The notes beneath the pieces are model-generated. The model was not told the DNA's origin, made no database searches, and was given only the letters and a program-made list of their open reading frames with translations. The position numbers and the translations under genes are program-made. Source: Verrucomicrobiales bacterium (lineage in GTDB: Bacteria > Verrucomicrobiota > Verrucomicrobiia > Limisphaerales > J093). From it: a stretch of DNA of 64,000 bases. Location of the stretch: assembly GCA_024233215.1 (NCBI GenBank), contig JACKPW010000017.1, positions 62,001 to 126,000 on the forward strand, read 5' to 3'. This document shows, piece by piece, positions 8,686-18,481 of the stretch. Each line of letters opens with the position of its first letter. Position 1 is the first letter of the stretch.

Positions 8686-9315
8686 ATGCGAGACACCGCC
8701 AATCCCAATCGGACAGGACGACCCGGCGCCTGGTCTGATGCCTGGCGGTTCTTCCGCGCCTTCCTGCGCTCGCCCGGCACAATCGGAGCCGTCCTGCCCA
8801 GTTCCCGGCACCTGGCACACCGGATGCTGGAGGGGCATGATCTCGAGGGTGGCGGCGTGGTGGTGGAACTTGGGCCGGGCACCGGGGCCTTCACCCGGCA
8901 CATTGAGCCACGGTTGGGAGCGGAAACCCAATGTCTGGCCCTCGAACTCGACCCCGAGGCCAGCCTCCGCCTCCAGCAACGGCATCCGCGCATTCGAGTC
9001 ATCAACGATTCCGCCGAAAACCTCGGCAGCCACCTCGCCGCACATGGAGCCACCCGGGCCGGGTCGATCATCAGTGGAATCCCCTGGGCCGCCATGCCAC
9101 CGACGCTGCAGGAGACGATTCTGGGCGGCATTGCCCGACTGTTGGCTCCCGAGGGGCGCTTCTCGACCTTCACGTATATCCAGTCGCCGCACACCCGGCG
9201 GGGCGCCGCCTGCGCGACACTGCTGGAACGGCTCTTCGGTCGCGTGGAGCGCAGCCCGATGGTCTGGCGCAATTTCCCCCCGGCGTTCGTCTATCATTGC
9301 GAACAGCCGCGCTGA
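8686..9315 (+). CDS. Class I SAM-dependent methyltransferase (phospholipid N-methyltransferase-like)
   Basis: 209 residues. SAM motif I is VVELGPGTGAFTRHIEPRL (about residues 58-76), followed by the acidic end of strand 2 in CLALELDPEA and motif IV SIISGIPWAAMP. The N-terminal FLRSPGTIGAVLPSSRHLAHRM is the characteristic opening of PmtA-type phospholipid N-methyltransferases and related KsgA-like enzymes (substrate-side helix then SSR.LA..M). It probably methylates phosphatidylethanolamine head groups or a related amine at the inner membrane. rRNA dimethylase activity is less likely because the NPPY/NLPY motif is replaced by GIPW. Likely co-transcribed with the GNAT-like gene. Confidence 0.8.
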   Translation: MRDTANPNRTGRPGAWSDAWRFFRAFLRSPGTIGAVLPSSRHLAHRMLEGHDLEGGGVVVELGPGTGAFTRHIEPRLGAETQCLALELDPEASLRLQQRHPRIRVINDSAENLGSHLAAHGATRAGSIISGIPWAAMPPTLQETILGGIARLLAPEGRFSTFTYIQSPHTRRGAACATLLERLFGRVERSPMVWRNFPPAFVYHCEQPR

Positions 9316-9439
9316 CCGATCACCACGCGACTCCCGCGGTTCACCCCAAACTGCGCATGTTCCACCCCGGCGCCATTGTGGTACTGCGCCAATCCGTCAC
9401 GCTGCCGGCCAGTTCAGCACCGCGACCTCCGCGCCCATC

Positions 9440-11251
9440 ATGTGCCACAAGACCCGAACCACGCGCGGTTGCCCACGGACGCGAGTCCTCGGGGCATGGG
9501 TTCTGCTGTTCCTCTGCGCCCGATCCCTCGCGGGACCGACAGGGCTGGACGTATCACTCGTCGCCACGCGCGTTCCCGTGGCCCGAACCCCCGGCTCCAA
9601 CGAGGTGTTTGATCAAGCCCAATTGGTCCGGATCGCCCCTGACGGCACGACCGAGATCCTGACGCCGGATTTCCATTCGGCCTGTGACCCCGACGTCAGT
9701 CACGACGGCCAGCGGTTGCTCTTCGCCGGGAAGCCCGCCCCGGAATCGACGTGGCAGGTGCATGAACTCGACCTGGCAACGGGCCGGCACCGGCGCGTGG
9801 TGAGCACCGCCGGGGATTGTCGTTCCCCGGTCTATCTGTCCCGCCTGTTCACCCTGGACTCCCCGGAACCGTGGTCGACCCTGCTCTACGTCGGCACCGA
9901 GGACGCCTGGAACGTGACCGGTTCGGGCTGGATTCGAAACCTGTTCAACGTACGCCTGGACGGCACGGAACCGCGACGGGTCACCGCCAACCCCGCGGAC
10001 AATCTCGATCCCTTCCAGGCCTGGGACGGGCGGGTGCTTTACGCAAGCCGGCGGTTAACGGCGGCGGGTGTTGACGGCTCGCGGCTCTTCGCCGTCAACC
10101 TGGATGGCACGGACTACGAACATTACGGTGCGGAACAGGGCGGGCGGTTCCAAAGGATGCCCTGCACCACTGCCGAAGGCCTGGTGGTGTTCGTCGAATC
10201 GGAACCCTCCAGTCCCGACGGTGCCGGGCAACTCGCGGCGGTGACGGAGTCCCGGCCCCACCATTCCTACCGGCGGCTGACCGGTGACGAATCGCTCTTG
10301 TATCTGAACCCCGCGCCGCTTCGAGGCAGCGAGGTTTTGGCGGCCCGCCGACCGGCTTCGGGTGGCCCAGCCAGCCTGGTGGTGTTTGACACCCACACCG
10401 GCATCGAACGTCGGGTCGCCCGGGATCCCAACTTCGATCTGCGGCAACCGAAGGCACTGCAGGAGCGGGCCCGCCCGGATGGACGTTCCACCGTGGTGAA
10501 CACGGAGTTCCCGAACGGTGTGCTTTTCGCGATGAACTGCTATGACGCCGACGAACGACTTGCCGACCAACTGGAGCCGGGCATGCTGAAGACGCTGCGC
10601 GTCATCGAGGGTGTCCCGGCAACCGGAGTGACTCCCGCCCCGATCAATCGCCGGTTGCTTGGTGAGGTCCCCATCGAGGCGGATGGCTCGGTCAACATCG
10701 AGCTACCCGCGGACCTGCCCATCGAACTGCAGGCGCTGGACGCGGACGGCGTGGCGCTGGCCACCTGCGGTTGGATCTGGGTGAAGCAGAAGGAAAACCG
10801 GGGCTGCATCGGCTGTCACGAGGATCCCGAACGCACGCCCGAGAACCTCTTCGTCGACGCCATGAAAAAGCCCTCGGTCATCGTGGCGCCACCGCCCGGG
10901 GAACGTCGTTCCGTCGGATTCTGCCGCGACGTCATGCCGATCCTGGAACGGCGTTGCGGCGCCACGGATTGTCACGGCGGGATCGAGGCTCCCTGGCGCG
11001 AGGCGGAGGGTGGCAGCGCGGCGGAGCAGGTCTACAACCTGTTGCGCACCCATTACATCACCCCGGGAACCGCGCGGACGAGCCGCCTGGTCTGGCATCT
11101 TGCGGGACACAATACCGCCCGGTCGTGGGACAAGGAGTCGGCGCAACCGGGGCCCTTCAAGCAGATGCCTCCGCGAAAGGCCACCCCGCTGGAGGCGCAG
11201 GAACGCCGGACTCTCATCGAGTGGATCGACCTGGGCGCAACCTGGGAATGA
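9440..11251 (+). CDS. Exported PD40/TolB-type propeller with c-type-heme motifs (hydrazine-synthase-alpha-like)
   Basis: 603 residues from ATG 9440, chosen for its signal peptide (VLGAWVLLFLCARSLAG). Residues about 35-430 form TolB/PD40-type blades (DPDVSHDGQRLLFAGKPA, NLDPFQAWDGRVLYASR, YRRLTGDESLLYLNPAPL). A conserved hinge follows (VPIEADGSVNIELPADLPIELQALD), then WIWVKQKENRGCIGCHEDP, with a CxxCH heme-binding motif, and a second site CGATDCH with CxxxxCH spacing. This is the layout of the middle and C-terminal parts of hydrazine synthase alpha-like proteins, widespread in Planctomycetes and Verrucomicrobia outside anammox. The C-terminus (QMPPRKATPLEAQERRTLIEWIDLGA) is the usual end of cytochrome-like planctomycetal proteins. 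First gene of a six-gene operon; 25 bases to the next start. Confidence 0.75.
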   Translation: MCHKTRTTRGCPRTRVLGAWVLLFLCARSLAGPTGLDVSLVATRVPVARTPGSNEVFDQAQLVRIAPDGTTEILTPDFHSACDPDVSHDGQRLLFAGKPAPESTWQVHELDLATGRHRRVVSTAGDCRSPVYLSRLFTLDSPEPWSTLLYVGTEDAWNVTGSGWIRNLFNVRLDGTEPRRVTANPADNLDPFQAWDGRVLYASRRLTAAGVDGSRLFAVNLDGTDYEHYGAEQGGRFQRMPCTTAEGLVVFVESEPSSPDGAGQLAAVTESRPHHSYRRLTGDESLLYLNPAPLRGSEVLAARRPASGGPASLVVFDTHTGIERRVARDPNFDLRQPKALQERARPDGRSTVVNTEFPNGVLFAMNCYDADERLADQLEPGMLKTLRVIEGVPATGVTPAPINRRLLGEVPIEADGSVNIELPADLPIELQALDADGVALATCGWIWVKQKENRGCIGCHEDPERTPENLFVDAMKKPSVIVAPPPGERRSVGFCRDVMPILERRCGATDCHGGIEAPWREAEGGSAAEQVYNLLRTHYITPGTARTSRLVWHLAGHNTARSWDKESAQPGPFKQMPPRKATPLEAQERRTLIEWIDLGATWE

Positions 11252-11276
11252 ACCGGAGAACCCCACCCGCCAGCCC

Positions 11277-12917
11277 ATGAGCATGCCACGCAAAGGAACA
11301 AGAGCACTGGGGGCGGTCGCGATCGGTCTGATCTCCGTCCAGGCCGCCGGACCCCTCCCCACTTTCACGGACATCACCGAATCCGCCGGCATCCGGTTCC
11401 AGCACAGCGTGGGCGACGCCGAACTGAGCAACATCGTGGAAGGCACGGGTCCCGGGGGCGCCCTGTTCGATTACGACGGCGACGGGTGGCTCGACCTCTA
11501 CTTTGTGAGCGGCTGCTGGCATCCGGACATCAGCGACAGCCGCGGCCGCTCGCTGCAGGGCAAGCTCTTCAACGCCCTGTATCACAACAATCATGACGGC
11601 ACCTTCACCGACGTCAGCGCGAAGGCCGGGGTCGCGAACGGCGGGTATGGGATGTCAGCCACCGCGGCGGATTATGACAACGACGGCGACCTGGACCTTT
11701 ACGTGTTGAACTACGGCCCCAACGTGCTTTACCGGAACAACGGCGACGGGACCTTCACGGAGGTCACCCGCGAAGCCGGACTTGAGGTGCCGGTCTGGAG
11801 CATCCATGCGGCATGGTTCGATTACGACCGGGACGGCGACCTGGACGTCTACGTCGTCAACTACCTCACGTATGACAAGGGCGAGTTCCAGCGTTCGGGG
11901 GCCTATTACAAGGCGGAGAATTACCCGGGCCCGCTGGCCTATCCGGGCGCGCAGGACCGGTTGTTCCGGAACGACGGGAACGGGCATTTCACGGATGTGA
12001 CGACGGAATCGGGCCTCACCGCTCCGAAGGGCCGGGGGATGAGCGCCGTGGCGGTGGACGTCGACGGCGACGGCCGCACAGACGTTTATGTGGCCAACGA
12101 CGCCATGCCCAACAGCCTCTGGATTCAGGACCAACCGAGGCACTTCGTGGATCGCGCCGTCGAGATGGGTGCCGCCTTTGGCGAGGGCGGCCAGGGCGCA
12201 TCCTCCATGGGCCCGGTGGCCGGCGACGTGGATCGCGACGGCCGCATCGACTTCTTCATCCCGGACATGAGTTACGGCTGCCTGCTGCTGCAACAACTCC
12301 CCGGGATGTTCCTGGACGTGACCGCGCAATCGAACCTGGCGCTCATCTGCGGCCAGTACACCGGTTGGGGCGGCGGACTTTTCGACTACGACAACGACGG
12401 CTGGCTCGACGTCTTTGTGGCGAACGGCAACGCGCACCATCTCTACAGCGAGGAGGACGTGCTGGCCCGGAACGACGGGAACGGCCGGTTCGAGGATGTG
12501 TCGCGGCGGTCCGGAGATTACTTCGATTTGAAGTTCGTCGGCCGCGGCACGGCCTTCGGGGACCTCGATAACGACGGGGACGTGGATGTGGTGGTTTTCA
12601 ACTTGAACGCCCGGCCGGCAGTCCTGCGAAACGACGGTGGCAACCGCAACCACTGGTTGAAGGTGGTGCCGCGGCTTGGACCCGGCCGCGCCGTGGCCTT
12701 GGGAACCCGGGTCACCGTGAGAGCGGGTGGCGCCGCCCTGTCCGCACCCGCCGTGGCCAGCAACGGCTACCTGGTCAGCAATGATCCCCGGCCCAACTTC
12801 GGCCTGGGCACGAACCCCACCGCGGAAACCGTCGAGGTGCTCTGGCCGGACGGGCGGCAACAGACGCTGCGCAACGTGAAGGCCGACCAGATTCTGGAGG
12901 TGATTCCGGGTGAATAG
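11277..12917 (+). CDS. Exported FG-GAP/VCBS repeat protein with C-terminal ASPIC/UnbV domain (CRTAC1-like)
   Basis: About 546 residues from ATG 11277 (a second ATG at 11283 is possible), with a short signal peptide ending in ISVQAAG. FG-GAP blades with calcium-type loops recur throughout: DYDGDGWLDLYFVSG, DYDNDGDLDLYVLNYG, DYDRDGDLDVYVVNY, DVDGDGRTDVYVAND, DYDNDGWLDVFVANG and DLDNDGDVDVVVFN. The end (LGTRVTVRAGGAALSAPAVA, NFGLGTNPTAETVEVLWPDG) is the ASPIC/UnbV domain, which forms the C-terminal cap of these beta-propellers. They act outside the cytoplasmic membrane, probably in binding of carbohydrate or protein. Its stop overlaps the start of the cytochrome gene by eight bases, so the two are translationally linked. 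Confidence 0.9.
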   Translation: MSMPRKGTRALGAVAIGLISVQAAGPLPTFTDITESAGIRFQHSVGDAELSNIVEGTGPGGALFDYDGDGWLDLYFVSGCWHPDISDSRGRSLQGKLFNALYHNNHDGTFTDVSAKAGVANGGYGMSATAADYDNDGDLDLYVLNYGPNVLYRNNGDGTFTEVTREAGLEVPVWSIHAAWFDYDRDGDLDVYVVNYLTYDKGEFQRSGAYYKAENYPGPLAYPGAQDRLFRNDGNGHFTDVTTESGLTAPKGRGMSAVAVDVDGDGRTDVYVANDAMPNSLWIQDQPRHFVDRAVEMGAAFGEGGQGASSMGPVAGDVDRDGRIDFFIPDMSYGCLLLQQLPGMFLDVTAQSNLALICGQYTGWGGGLFDYDNDGWLDVFVANGNAHHLYSEEDVLARNDGNGRFEDVSRRSGDYFDLKFVGRGTAFGDLDNDGDVDVVVFNLNARPAVLRNDGGNRNHWLKVVPRLGPGRAVALGTRVTVRAGGAALSAPAVASNGYLVSNDPRPNFGLGTNPTAETVEVLWPDGRQQTLRNVKADQILEVIPGE

Positions 12918-15789
12918 GCGGTTTCAATGTCACACCCTGACCGCCGCCCTCACCCTGGGAACGGCGCTGGCGGGTCCGCTGCAGGCCGAGGACTACGCCC
13001 TGATGCGGCAACCGGTCTACATCGGCGTCCGGGCGTGCAGCGCATGCCATGCCGGCGAGGCCAGGGGGCACCAGTTCAGCAAGTGGCGGCTCACCGCTCA
13101 CGCCGGCGCCTATGCCTCGCTCGCCAAGCCCGAGGCCAAGGCCATCGCCGAGCTGGCGGGCATCCCGGGGGAACCGCAGACCGCCAAGATGTGTCTCGGC
13201 TGCCATGCCACCGCCGCGGAAGCCGAGGACTGGGAGCGCCTGGACACGTTCCATGTCGAGGACGGTCTCCAGTGCGAGGCCTGCCACGGTCCCGGCAGCG
13301 AATACGCCACTCGCGAGATCATGATGGACCGCGACCGCGCCATGGCGATGGGATTGAAGATGGACGCGAAGGAGCGCTGCCTGGTCTGCCATCGCGACAA
13401 GGGCTCGCACAAGGCCGTGTTGAACACCCCGCCATTTGACCTCGAGAACGCCTGGCAGCGCATCGCTCATCCTGCGCCGAAAGACCCCGTCGAACCGCTG
13501 CCTGCGCCGGCGGACCCCGCGGATGGCGCCGCGCCCGGTGAGCATCAATACACCGGGGTGATGGCCTGCTCGAAATGTCATCAGGGTGAGAAGTTCGGGT
13601 TCCAGTACAGCAAGTGGCGGGACACCCCGCACGCCCGGGCTTTTGCGGATCTCGCCAGCCCGCGTGGTTACGAAATCGCCCGCGAAGCCGGGATCGAAGG
13701 CGATCCCGGCACCAGCCCGCAATGTCTGGAATGCCACACCACCGGTCACGGGCAACCCGGGACGGATTTCCTGGAGAGCTTTGACCCGCGGGACGGGGTC
13801 CAGTGCGAGGCCTGTCATGGGCCGGGAAGCGATTACTCGCCGGAGCAGACCATGAAGGACAAGACCGCCGCCACGGCAGCGGGCCTGTGGAAACCGGACG
13901 AGAGCACCTGCCTGAAATGCCATGCAAACGCCCATGGCAAGCCCTTCAACTATCGCGAGGCCGTCCGCACAATCCGTCACCCCAACCGCCCACGAGCCCT
14001 GGTCTCCAAGCCGGAATACAAGACCCCGCTCTTCCTCGGCTTCAATCCGGATGGCAGCGAGCTTTGGATTCCCTGTGAGGCCGGGAATTCCGTGATCATT
14101 GTCGATCCGGTCGCCCGGGTGAAGGTCGCCGAGATCCCCATCGGTGGACAGCCCACCGCGGTCTGCTTCGATCCACCCGGCCGACGCGCCTTTGTCTCCA
14201 ATCGCCTGGACGACACGGTTTCGGTCATCGACGTCGCGTCGCGAACCGTCATCGACACCCTGGTCGTCGGTGACGAACCCCACGGCGTGATGACGGATCG
14301 CGAGGGCCGTTATCTCTACGTGTTGAACACCTCCATCGACAGCATCTCCGTATTCGATCTGGCCACGATGGAGGAGACCAAACGGCTCACTGCCAGCCGG
14401 GCTCCCTGGCTGATGGCACGCTCGCCTGACGGCACCCAACTGGTGGTCACCCACACCCTGCCCCGGTTTGGGGGGGTGCGCCACAGCTCCATGTCCGAAC
14501 TCGCCGTGCTCGACCTGGCCACCGCCACCGTGGAATCGCGGTATGTGGTACCCGACGCGAATCTGCTGCAGGGTATCGCCTGGCATCCGAGCGGCGAATA
14601 CGCCGTCTTCACGTTGTTGCGGACGAAGAACCTGGTCCCGATGACCCGTCTGCTCCAGGGTTGGACCATCACGAACGGTCTGGGCATCCTCTGGCGCGAC
14701 GGCACGGTGGACCAGGTCCTGCTGGACGAAACCCACCGCTACTTTCCGGATCCGGCAGACGTGATCGTCACCCCGGATGGCCGGTATGCCCTCGTGACCA
14801 GCAGCGGTTCGGACCGGGTCGCCGTCGTGGACCTCGCCAGGCTCACCTCCATGCTCAAGGCCGCCTCGCCGGAGGAACGGCGTCGCATCTTCCCCAATCA
14901 TCTGGGCAAACCGACCGAGTTCATCACGAAGTTCATCCCCACCCGGTTCAGCCCACGGGGCATCGCCTGTGCCCCGGACGGAAAAACGGCCTTTGCGGCA
15001 AACGCGCTGGACGATTCGCTGACCGTCATCGATCTGGACCGTCTCGAGGCCGTCGGCGAAGTGGATCTCGGGGGACCGAGGGAAATCAGCAAGGTGCGTT
15101 GGGGCGAACAGTTGTTCCACAGCGCCAACATCGCCTTCCGCCGGCAGTTCTCGTGTCATACCTGTCATCCGGACGGCCACATCGACGGCATCACCTACGA
15201 CATCGAACCCGACGGCATCGGACTCGATCCCGTGGACAACCGGACGCTCCGCGGCGTGAACGACATGGCGCCCTACAAGTGGACCGGCAAGAACCCCACA
15301 CTGAAACGGCAGTGCGGCCCGCGTCTGGCCGTCTTCTTCACCCGGATCGACCCGTTCACGCCGGAACAGCTGGACGCCGTGGACAATTACATCTGCACCA
15401 TCCAGCGCCCGCCCAATCGCTACCGCCGGCTGGATGAACCCCTCACTCCGGCGCAACGCCGCGGCAAGGCGATGTTCGAGCGAACCATGACGAATGACCG
15501 GCGGGTCATCCCCGCCGGCCAACGCTGCACCACCTGCCATCCTCCGCCACTCTTCACCGACGGCCGGGTCCACGACATCGGCACCCAGGGCCCCCTGGAC
15601 CTGGCGAGCAGATTCGACGCGCCGCACCTGAACAACATCTACGACTCCGCCCCCTACCTGCATGATGGCAGGGCGCCGTCGCTCGAGGAGATCTGGACGG
15701 TCTACAATCCCCACGACCAACATGGGATCACGAACGACATGACCAAGGATCAGTTGAACGATCTGATCGAGTATCTGAAGACGCTCTAG
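12910..15789 (+). CDS. Decaheme-type cytochrome: two c554-like modules, YVTN propeller, MauG/peroxidase-like tail
   Basis: 959 residues starting at GTG 12910, with signal peptide ...LTAALTLGTALAGPLQAED. Ten CxxCH motifs are visible: CSACH, CLGCH, CEACH and CLVCH in a first module; CSKCH, CLECH, CEACH and CLKCH in a second; then CHTCH and CTTCH in the C-terminal third. The two four-heme modules are internal duplicates (HQFSKWRLTAHA versus FQYSKWRDTPHA; CEACHGPGSEY versus CEACHGPGSDY) of the cytochrome c554/NrfB type. Residues about 365-720 form a YVTN propeller (PTAVCFDPPGRRAFVSNRLDDT). The last 220 residues look like the di-heme peroxidase/MauG fold (RRQFSCHTCHPDGHIDG, APYLHDGRAPSLEEI). It should be periplasmic or surface-exposed and carry electrons; the donor and acceptor are unknown. 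Confidence 0.88.
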   Translation: MNRRFQCHTLTAALTLGTALAGPLQAEDYALMRQPVYIGVRACSACHAGEARGHQFSKWRLTAHAGAYASLAKPEAKAIAELAGIPGEPQTAKMCLGCHATAAEAEDWERLDTFHVEDGLQCEACHGPGSEYATREIMMDRDRAMAMGLKMDAKERCLVCHRDKGSHKAVLNTPPFDLENAWQRIAHPAPKDPVEPLPAPADPADGAAPGEHQYTGVMACSKCHQGEKFGFQYSKWRDTPHARAFADLASPRGYEIAREAGIEGDPGTSPQCLECHTTGHGQPGTDFLESFDPRDGVQCEACHGPGSDYSPEQTMKDKTAATAAGLWKPDESTCLKCHANAHGKPFNYREAVRTIRHPNRPRALVSKPEYKTPLFLGFNPDGSELWIPCEAGNSVIIVDPVARVKVAEIPIGGQPTAVCFDPPGRRAFVSNRLDDTVSVIDVASRTVIDTLVVGDEPHGVMTDREGRYLYVLNTSIDSISVFDLATMEETKRLTASRAPWLMARSPDGTQLVVTHTLPRFGGVRHSSMSELAVLDLATATVESRYVVPDANLLQGIAWHPSGEYAVFTLLRTKNLVPMTRLLQGWTITNGLGILWRDGTVDQVLLDETHRYFPDPADVIVTPDGRYALVTSSGSDRVAVVDLARLTSMLKAASPEERRRIFPNHLGKPTEFITKFIPTRFSPRGIACAPDGKTAFAANALDDSLTVIDLDRLEAVGEVDLGGPREISKVRWGEQLFHSANIAFRRQFSCHTCHPDGHIDGITYDIEPDGIGLDPVDNRTLRGVNDMAPYKWTGKNPTLKRQCGPRLAVFFTRIDPFTPEQLDAVDNYICTIQRPPNRYRRLDEPLTPAQRRGKAMFERTMTNDRRVIPAGQRCTTCHPPPLFTDGRVHDIGTQGPLDLASRFDAPHLNNIYDSAPYLHDGRAPSLEEIWTVYNPHDQHGITNDMTKDQLNDLIEYLKTL

Positions 15790-15800
15790 GAAGGCACCGC

Positions 15801-16967
15801 ATGAAGACCAACCACCTTCTCCTGTTCTGCCTCGCCGCCGGTTGCGGCGGCCTGCTCCTGGCGGAGGACGCAACCGTGCCCGCAGCCCCCGACCCCGGCC
15901 GGCCGTTCGTCTACCGCCAGTGGGACCATTTCTCCACCGCCAACGGCCTTCCCAACGACCACATCTTCGCCGTCAAGGTCCACGGCCCGAAGGTCTGGGT
16001 CGGTACCGAGGACGGCTTGGCCTGCCTCGACAAGCGCACCGGCGAATGGCAGTCGTGGGGCGAGAAGGACGGTCTGCCGTGGCGCGTCGTGAGCAGCATC
16101 GACGTGAACCCAAAGACGGGCGAGGTCTGGCTCGGCCTCTTCGGCGGAGGGCTCGCCCGCTTCAGCGCGGGGCGCTTCGACCACTACCACCAGCTCAACA
16201 GCGGTCTTGTCAATGACGTCGTCTACGGGGTCGCCGTGGAACACGACAACGTCTGGGCCGCCACCACCGCCGGCGCGAGCCGTTACGACACGATTGGCGA
16301 CAAGTGGAGCATCTACACGGAACAGAACGCACCGATGGAGGAAATCTGGAACTACGGGGTCTGCTACAACGACGGTCTGGTCTACCTCGGCGTCTGGGGA
16401 AGCGGCGTCCTGGAATTCGACATCGCGACCGAGCAATGGAAGGACTACCTCGACCCCGATCGCGAGATGGAGATCGACCTGTATCGCGACGACGGGATCA
16501 TCCACGTCATCACGACCGGCGTGAGCTACATCGAGAAGGCGCTCTGGGTCAGCACCTACTTCGGCGTATGCCGTTACGACGGCCGCCACTGGCGGGGCTG
16601 GTACGCGCGTGAATCCGGTCTGCCCAGCGATTTCAACAACGCGGTCAAGGGCCGCAGCGCCCAGGAGGCCTGGTACTGCACGGACAAGGGCGTTGGCGCC
16701 CTCATGGACTTCGACACGGACACCTGGGTGACCTACACCACGGACGGCGTCAACCACACCGGTCAGGCCGTCATCCAACGGGGCGAGCAGGTGCTCGCCA
16801 CCGTCGACACCGGTTACAACCTCTCGCACAACTACGCCCTCGCGGTCGATTTCGACGGCAATGATGTCTGGATCGGCACTTCCAAGGGCCTTTGTCGCGG
16901 GGTCGGCGCCGGCTATTATCCACGCCTCCAAACGCCCCCCTCAACCACCGATCCCGCCGGGCCATAG
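15801..16967 (+). CDS. Exported beta-propeller (two-component-regulator-propeller type)
   Basis: 388 residues with a signal peptide (HLLLFCLAAGCGGLLLAED); the C in LAAGC is a weak lipobox candidate. The repeats follow the Reg_prop pattern (GLPNDHIFAVKVHGPKVWVG, EDGLACLDKRTGEWQSWGEKDGLPW, GLVNDVVYGVAVEHDNVWAAT, SGLPSDFNNAVKG) found in the sensor domain of hybrid two-component regulators. Here the protein is propeller only, with no histidine kinase or other output domain. It starts 11 bases after the cytochrome stop, so it belongs to the same transcript. A role as a periplasmic binding or scaffold partner of the neighbouring cytochrome is my inference. Confidence 0.8.
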   Translation: MKTNHLLLFCLAAGCGGLLLAEDATVPAAPDPGRPFVYRQWDHFSTANGLPNDHIFAVKVHGPKVWVGTEDGLACLDKRTGEWQSWGEKDGLPWRVVSSIDVNPKTGEVWLGLFGGGLARFSAGRFDHYHQLNSGLVNDVVYGVAVEHDNVWAATTAGASRYDTIGDKWSIYTEQNAPMEEIWNYGVCYNDGLVYLGVWGSGVLEFDIATEQWKDYLDPDREMEIDLYRDDGIIHVITTGVSYIEKALWVSTYFGVCRYDGRHWRGWYARESGLPSDFNNAVKGRSAQEAWYCTDKGVGALMDFDTDTWVTYTTDGVNHTGQAVIQRGEQVLATVDTGYNLSHNYALAVDFDGNDVWIGTSKGLCRGVGAGYYPRLQTPPSTTDPAGP

Positions 16968-16994
16968 AACTCCCGGCTTCTTTTTGTCACGCTT

Positions 16995-18455
16995 ATGAGA
17001 ACTCCCAGTCGCCCCTTCCTTTCCGGACTGCCGGCCCTGGTGTTCGCCGCCAGCCTGACCGGGCTTCCGGCCTCCGCCCAGGACGCCCCTCTCACTCCAC
17101 TCACCTCCGACCAAGTCGCCGCCCGCATCCGCGTCGGACCGTACGAGATTCCCGACCTGCCCCTCCGCACCAACCTGAATTACGCCGCGTCGGCGGCGGA
17201 TGTGGAACCGTTTGGGGGCGTCAAACCGCACAAGGAGCATTTCCTCGTCCAGATGGAATATACCGGGCCGGGCCGGGCCATCCCGGAACCGGATGAGGTG
17301 GAGACCGTGAAGATCGGCTTCCTCGGACCGATCGAACCGACCGTCTCGGTCGCCACGGGCGGGGGCAGTCACAACGAGGAGACCCTCGGCAAGATGATGC
17401 TCAAGGGCGCCCAACTCGCCATCGACCAGGCCAATGCCGCCGGCGGCTACCGGGCCCGCAACATCCCGTTCGAGCTCGTGGTCCGCAACGACAACGCCCT
17501 GTGGGGTGCGTCCGGCAACGAAATCATCCGGATGGCCTATGACGACAAGGTCTGGGCAATCCTTGGATCGATCGACGGCGCCAACACCCACATTGCCATT
17601 CGCGTCGCGCTGAAGGCAGAAATCCCGTGGATGACCAGCGGCGACCTGGATCCCACCTACATTGAAACGAACATTCCGTGGGTCTTTCGGTGCATCGGCG
17701 ACGACCGGCAGCAGAACTATCTCATCCTCGACTACCTGTTTCGTAAACACGATTACCGCCGCATCGCCATCATCCGTGCCAGCAGCCGCTACGGCCGGTT
17801 TGGAGTGCGGGAAATCCGCGACGGTTGCCGTCGGCTGGGCCGGCCGGTCCTGGTCGAAATGGCCTACAAGGGAGGCATCACCGACTTCTCCATGCAGCTC
17901 GACCGGATTGCGGAGGTCGACCCCGAGGTGGTCATTCACTGGGGGAACGGCCCGGATGCCGCCCGCATCCTCAACGCCATGCGGGCCCGGGGCATGAACC
18001 AACTCTTCATCGCTTCCGACCGCGCCGTCAGCGACGAGTTCGTCCGGATTGCCGGGCCAAACGCCGAGGGCGTCCTCTGCGGCTATCCGTGGAATCCGGA
18101 AAGCGCAAGCCCGCGTCTCGAGGCGTTCCGCGAAGCCTTCCAGGCCCGCTACCAGGCCAGCCCGGAAACCTACGCCGCTCACGCCTACGACGGCATGAAC
18201 CTGCTTATCTGGGCCATCCAACACGCCGGTCTCAACCGGGCGCGAATCCGCGACATGCTGGCCTACCGGACGGATGCCTGGCCGGGCGTCACGGGGGACA
18301 TCCCCCTGAGCGCCGCCCTGGACGATGCCGGTGAGGTCTTCCTCGCGGTACGCGAAGCCGGTCATTGGACGTTCCACTCCCGGGAGGATCTGGGGATCCC
18401 TCGCGGAGAGGTGATCGAGCGAATGCGGACGGAACGCCAGTCCGCCATGAAGTGA
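16995..18455 (+). CDS. Branched-chain-amino-acid-type (HAAT) periplasmic binding protein, orphan 1
   Basis: 486 residues with a signal peptide (LPALVFAASLTGLPASAQ). After an extra N-terminal segment of about 80 residues comes a type I periplasmic binding fold: VKIGFLGPIEPT, LKGAQLAIDQANAAGGYRARNIPFELVVRND, WAILGSIDGANTHIAIRVALKAEIPWMTSG, RRIAIIRASSRYGRFGVREI, and ETYAAHAYDGMNLLIWAIQHAG near the end. This is the LivJ/AmiC group. No permease or ATPase gene is nearby, so it may serve as a sensor or delivery protein and not as part of a complete ABC importer. Ligand unknown. 27 bases separate it from the propeller gene. Confidence 0.85.
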   Translation: MRTPSRPFLSGLPALVFAASLTGLPASAQDAPLTPLTSDQVAARIRVGPYEIPDLPLRTNLNYAASAADVEPFGGVKPHKEHFLVQMEYTGPGRAIPEPDEVETVKIGFLGPIEPTVSVATGGGSHNEETLGKMMLKGAQLAIDQANAAGGYRARNIPFELVVRNDNALWGASGNEIIRMAYDDKVWAILGSIDGANTHIAIRVALKAEIPWMTSGDLDPTYIETNIPWVFRCIGDDRQQNYLILDYLFRKHDYRRIAIIRASSRYGRFGVREIRDGCRRLGRPVLVEMAYKGGITDFSMQLDRIAEVDPEVVIHWGNGPDAARILNAMRARGMNQLFIASDRAVSDEFVRIAGPNAEGVLCGYPWNPESASPRLEAFREAFQARYQASPETYAAHAYDGMNLLIWAIQHAGLNRARIRDMLAYRTDAWPGVTGDIPLSAALDDAGEVFLAVREAGHWTFHSREDLGIPRGEVIERMRTERQSAMK

Positions 18456-18481
18456 TCGCCGGATTCCGGCACGGAACGGGA

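Noticed and set aside
9440..11251. True hydrazine synthase alpha subunit
   Set aside because: Only the layout of the middle and C-terminal parts is alike. There are no beta/gamma subunits or anammox genes, and such proteins are widespread in non-anammox PVC bacteria.
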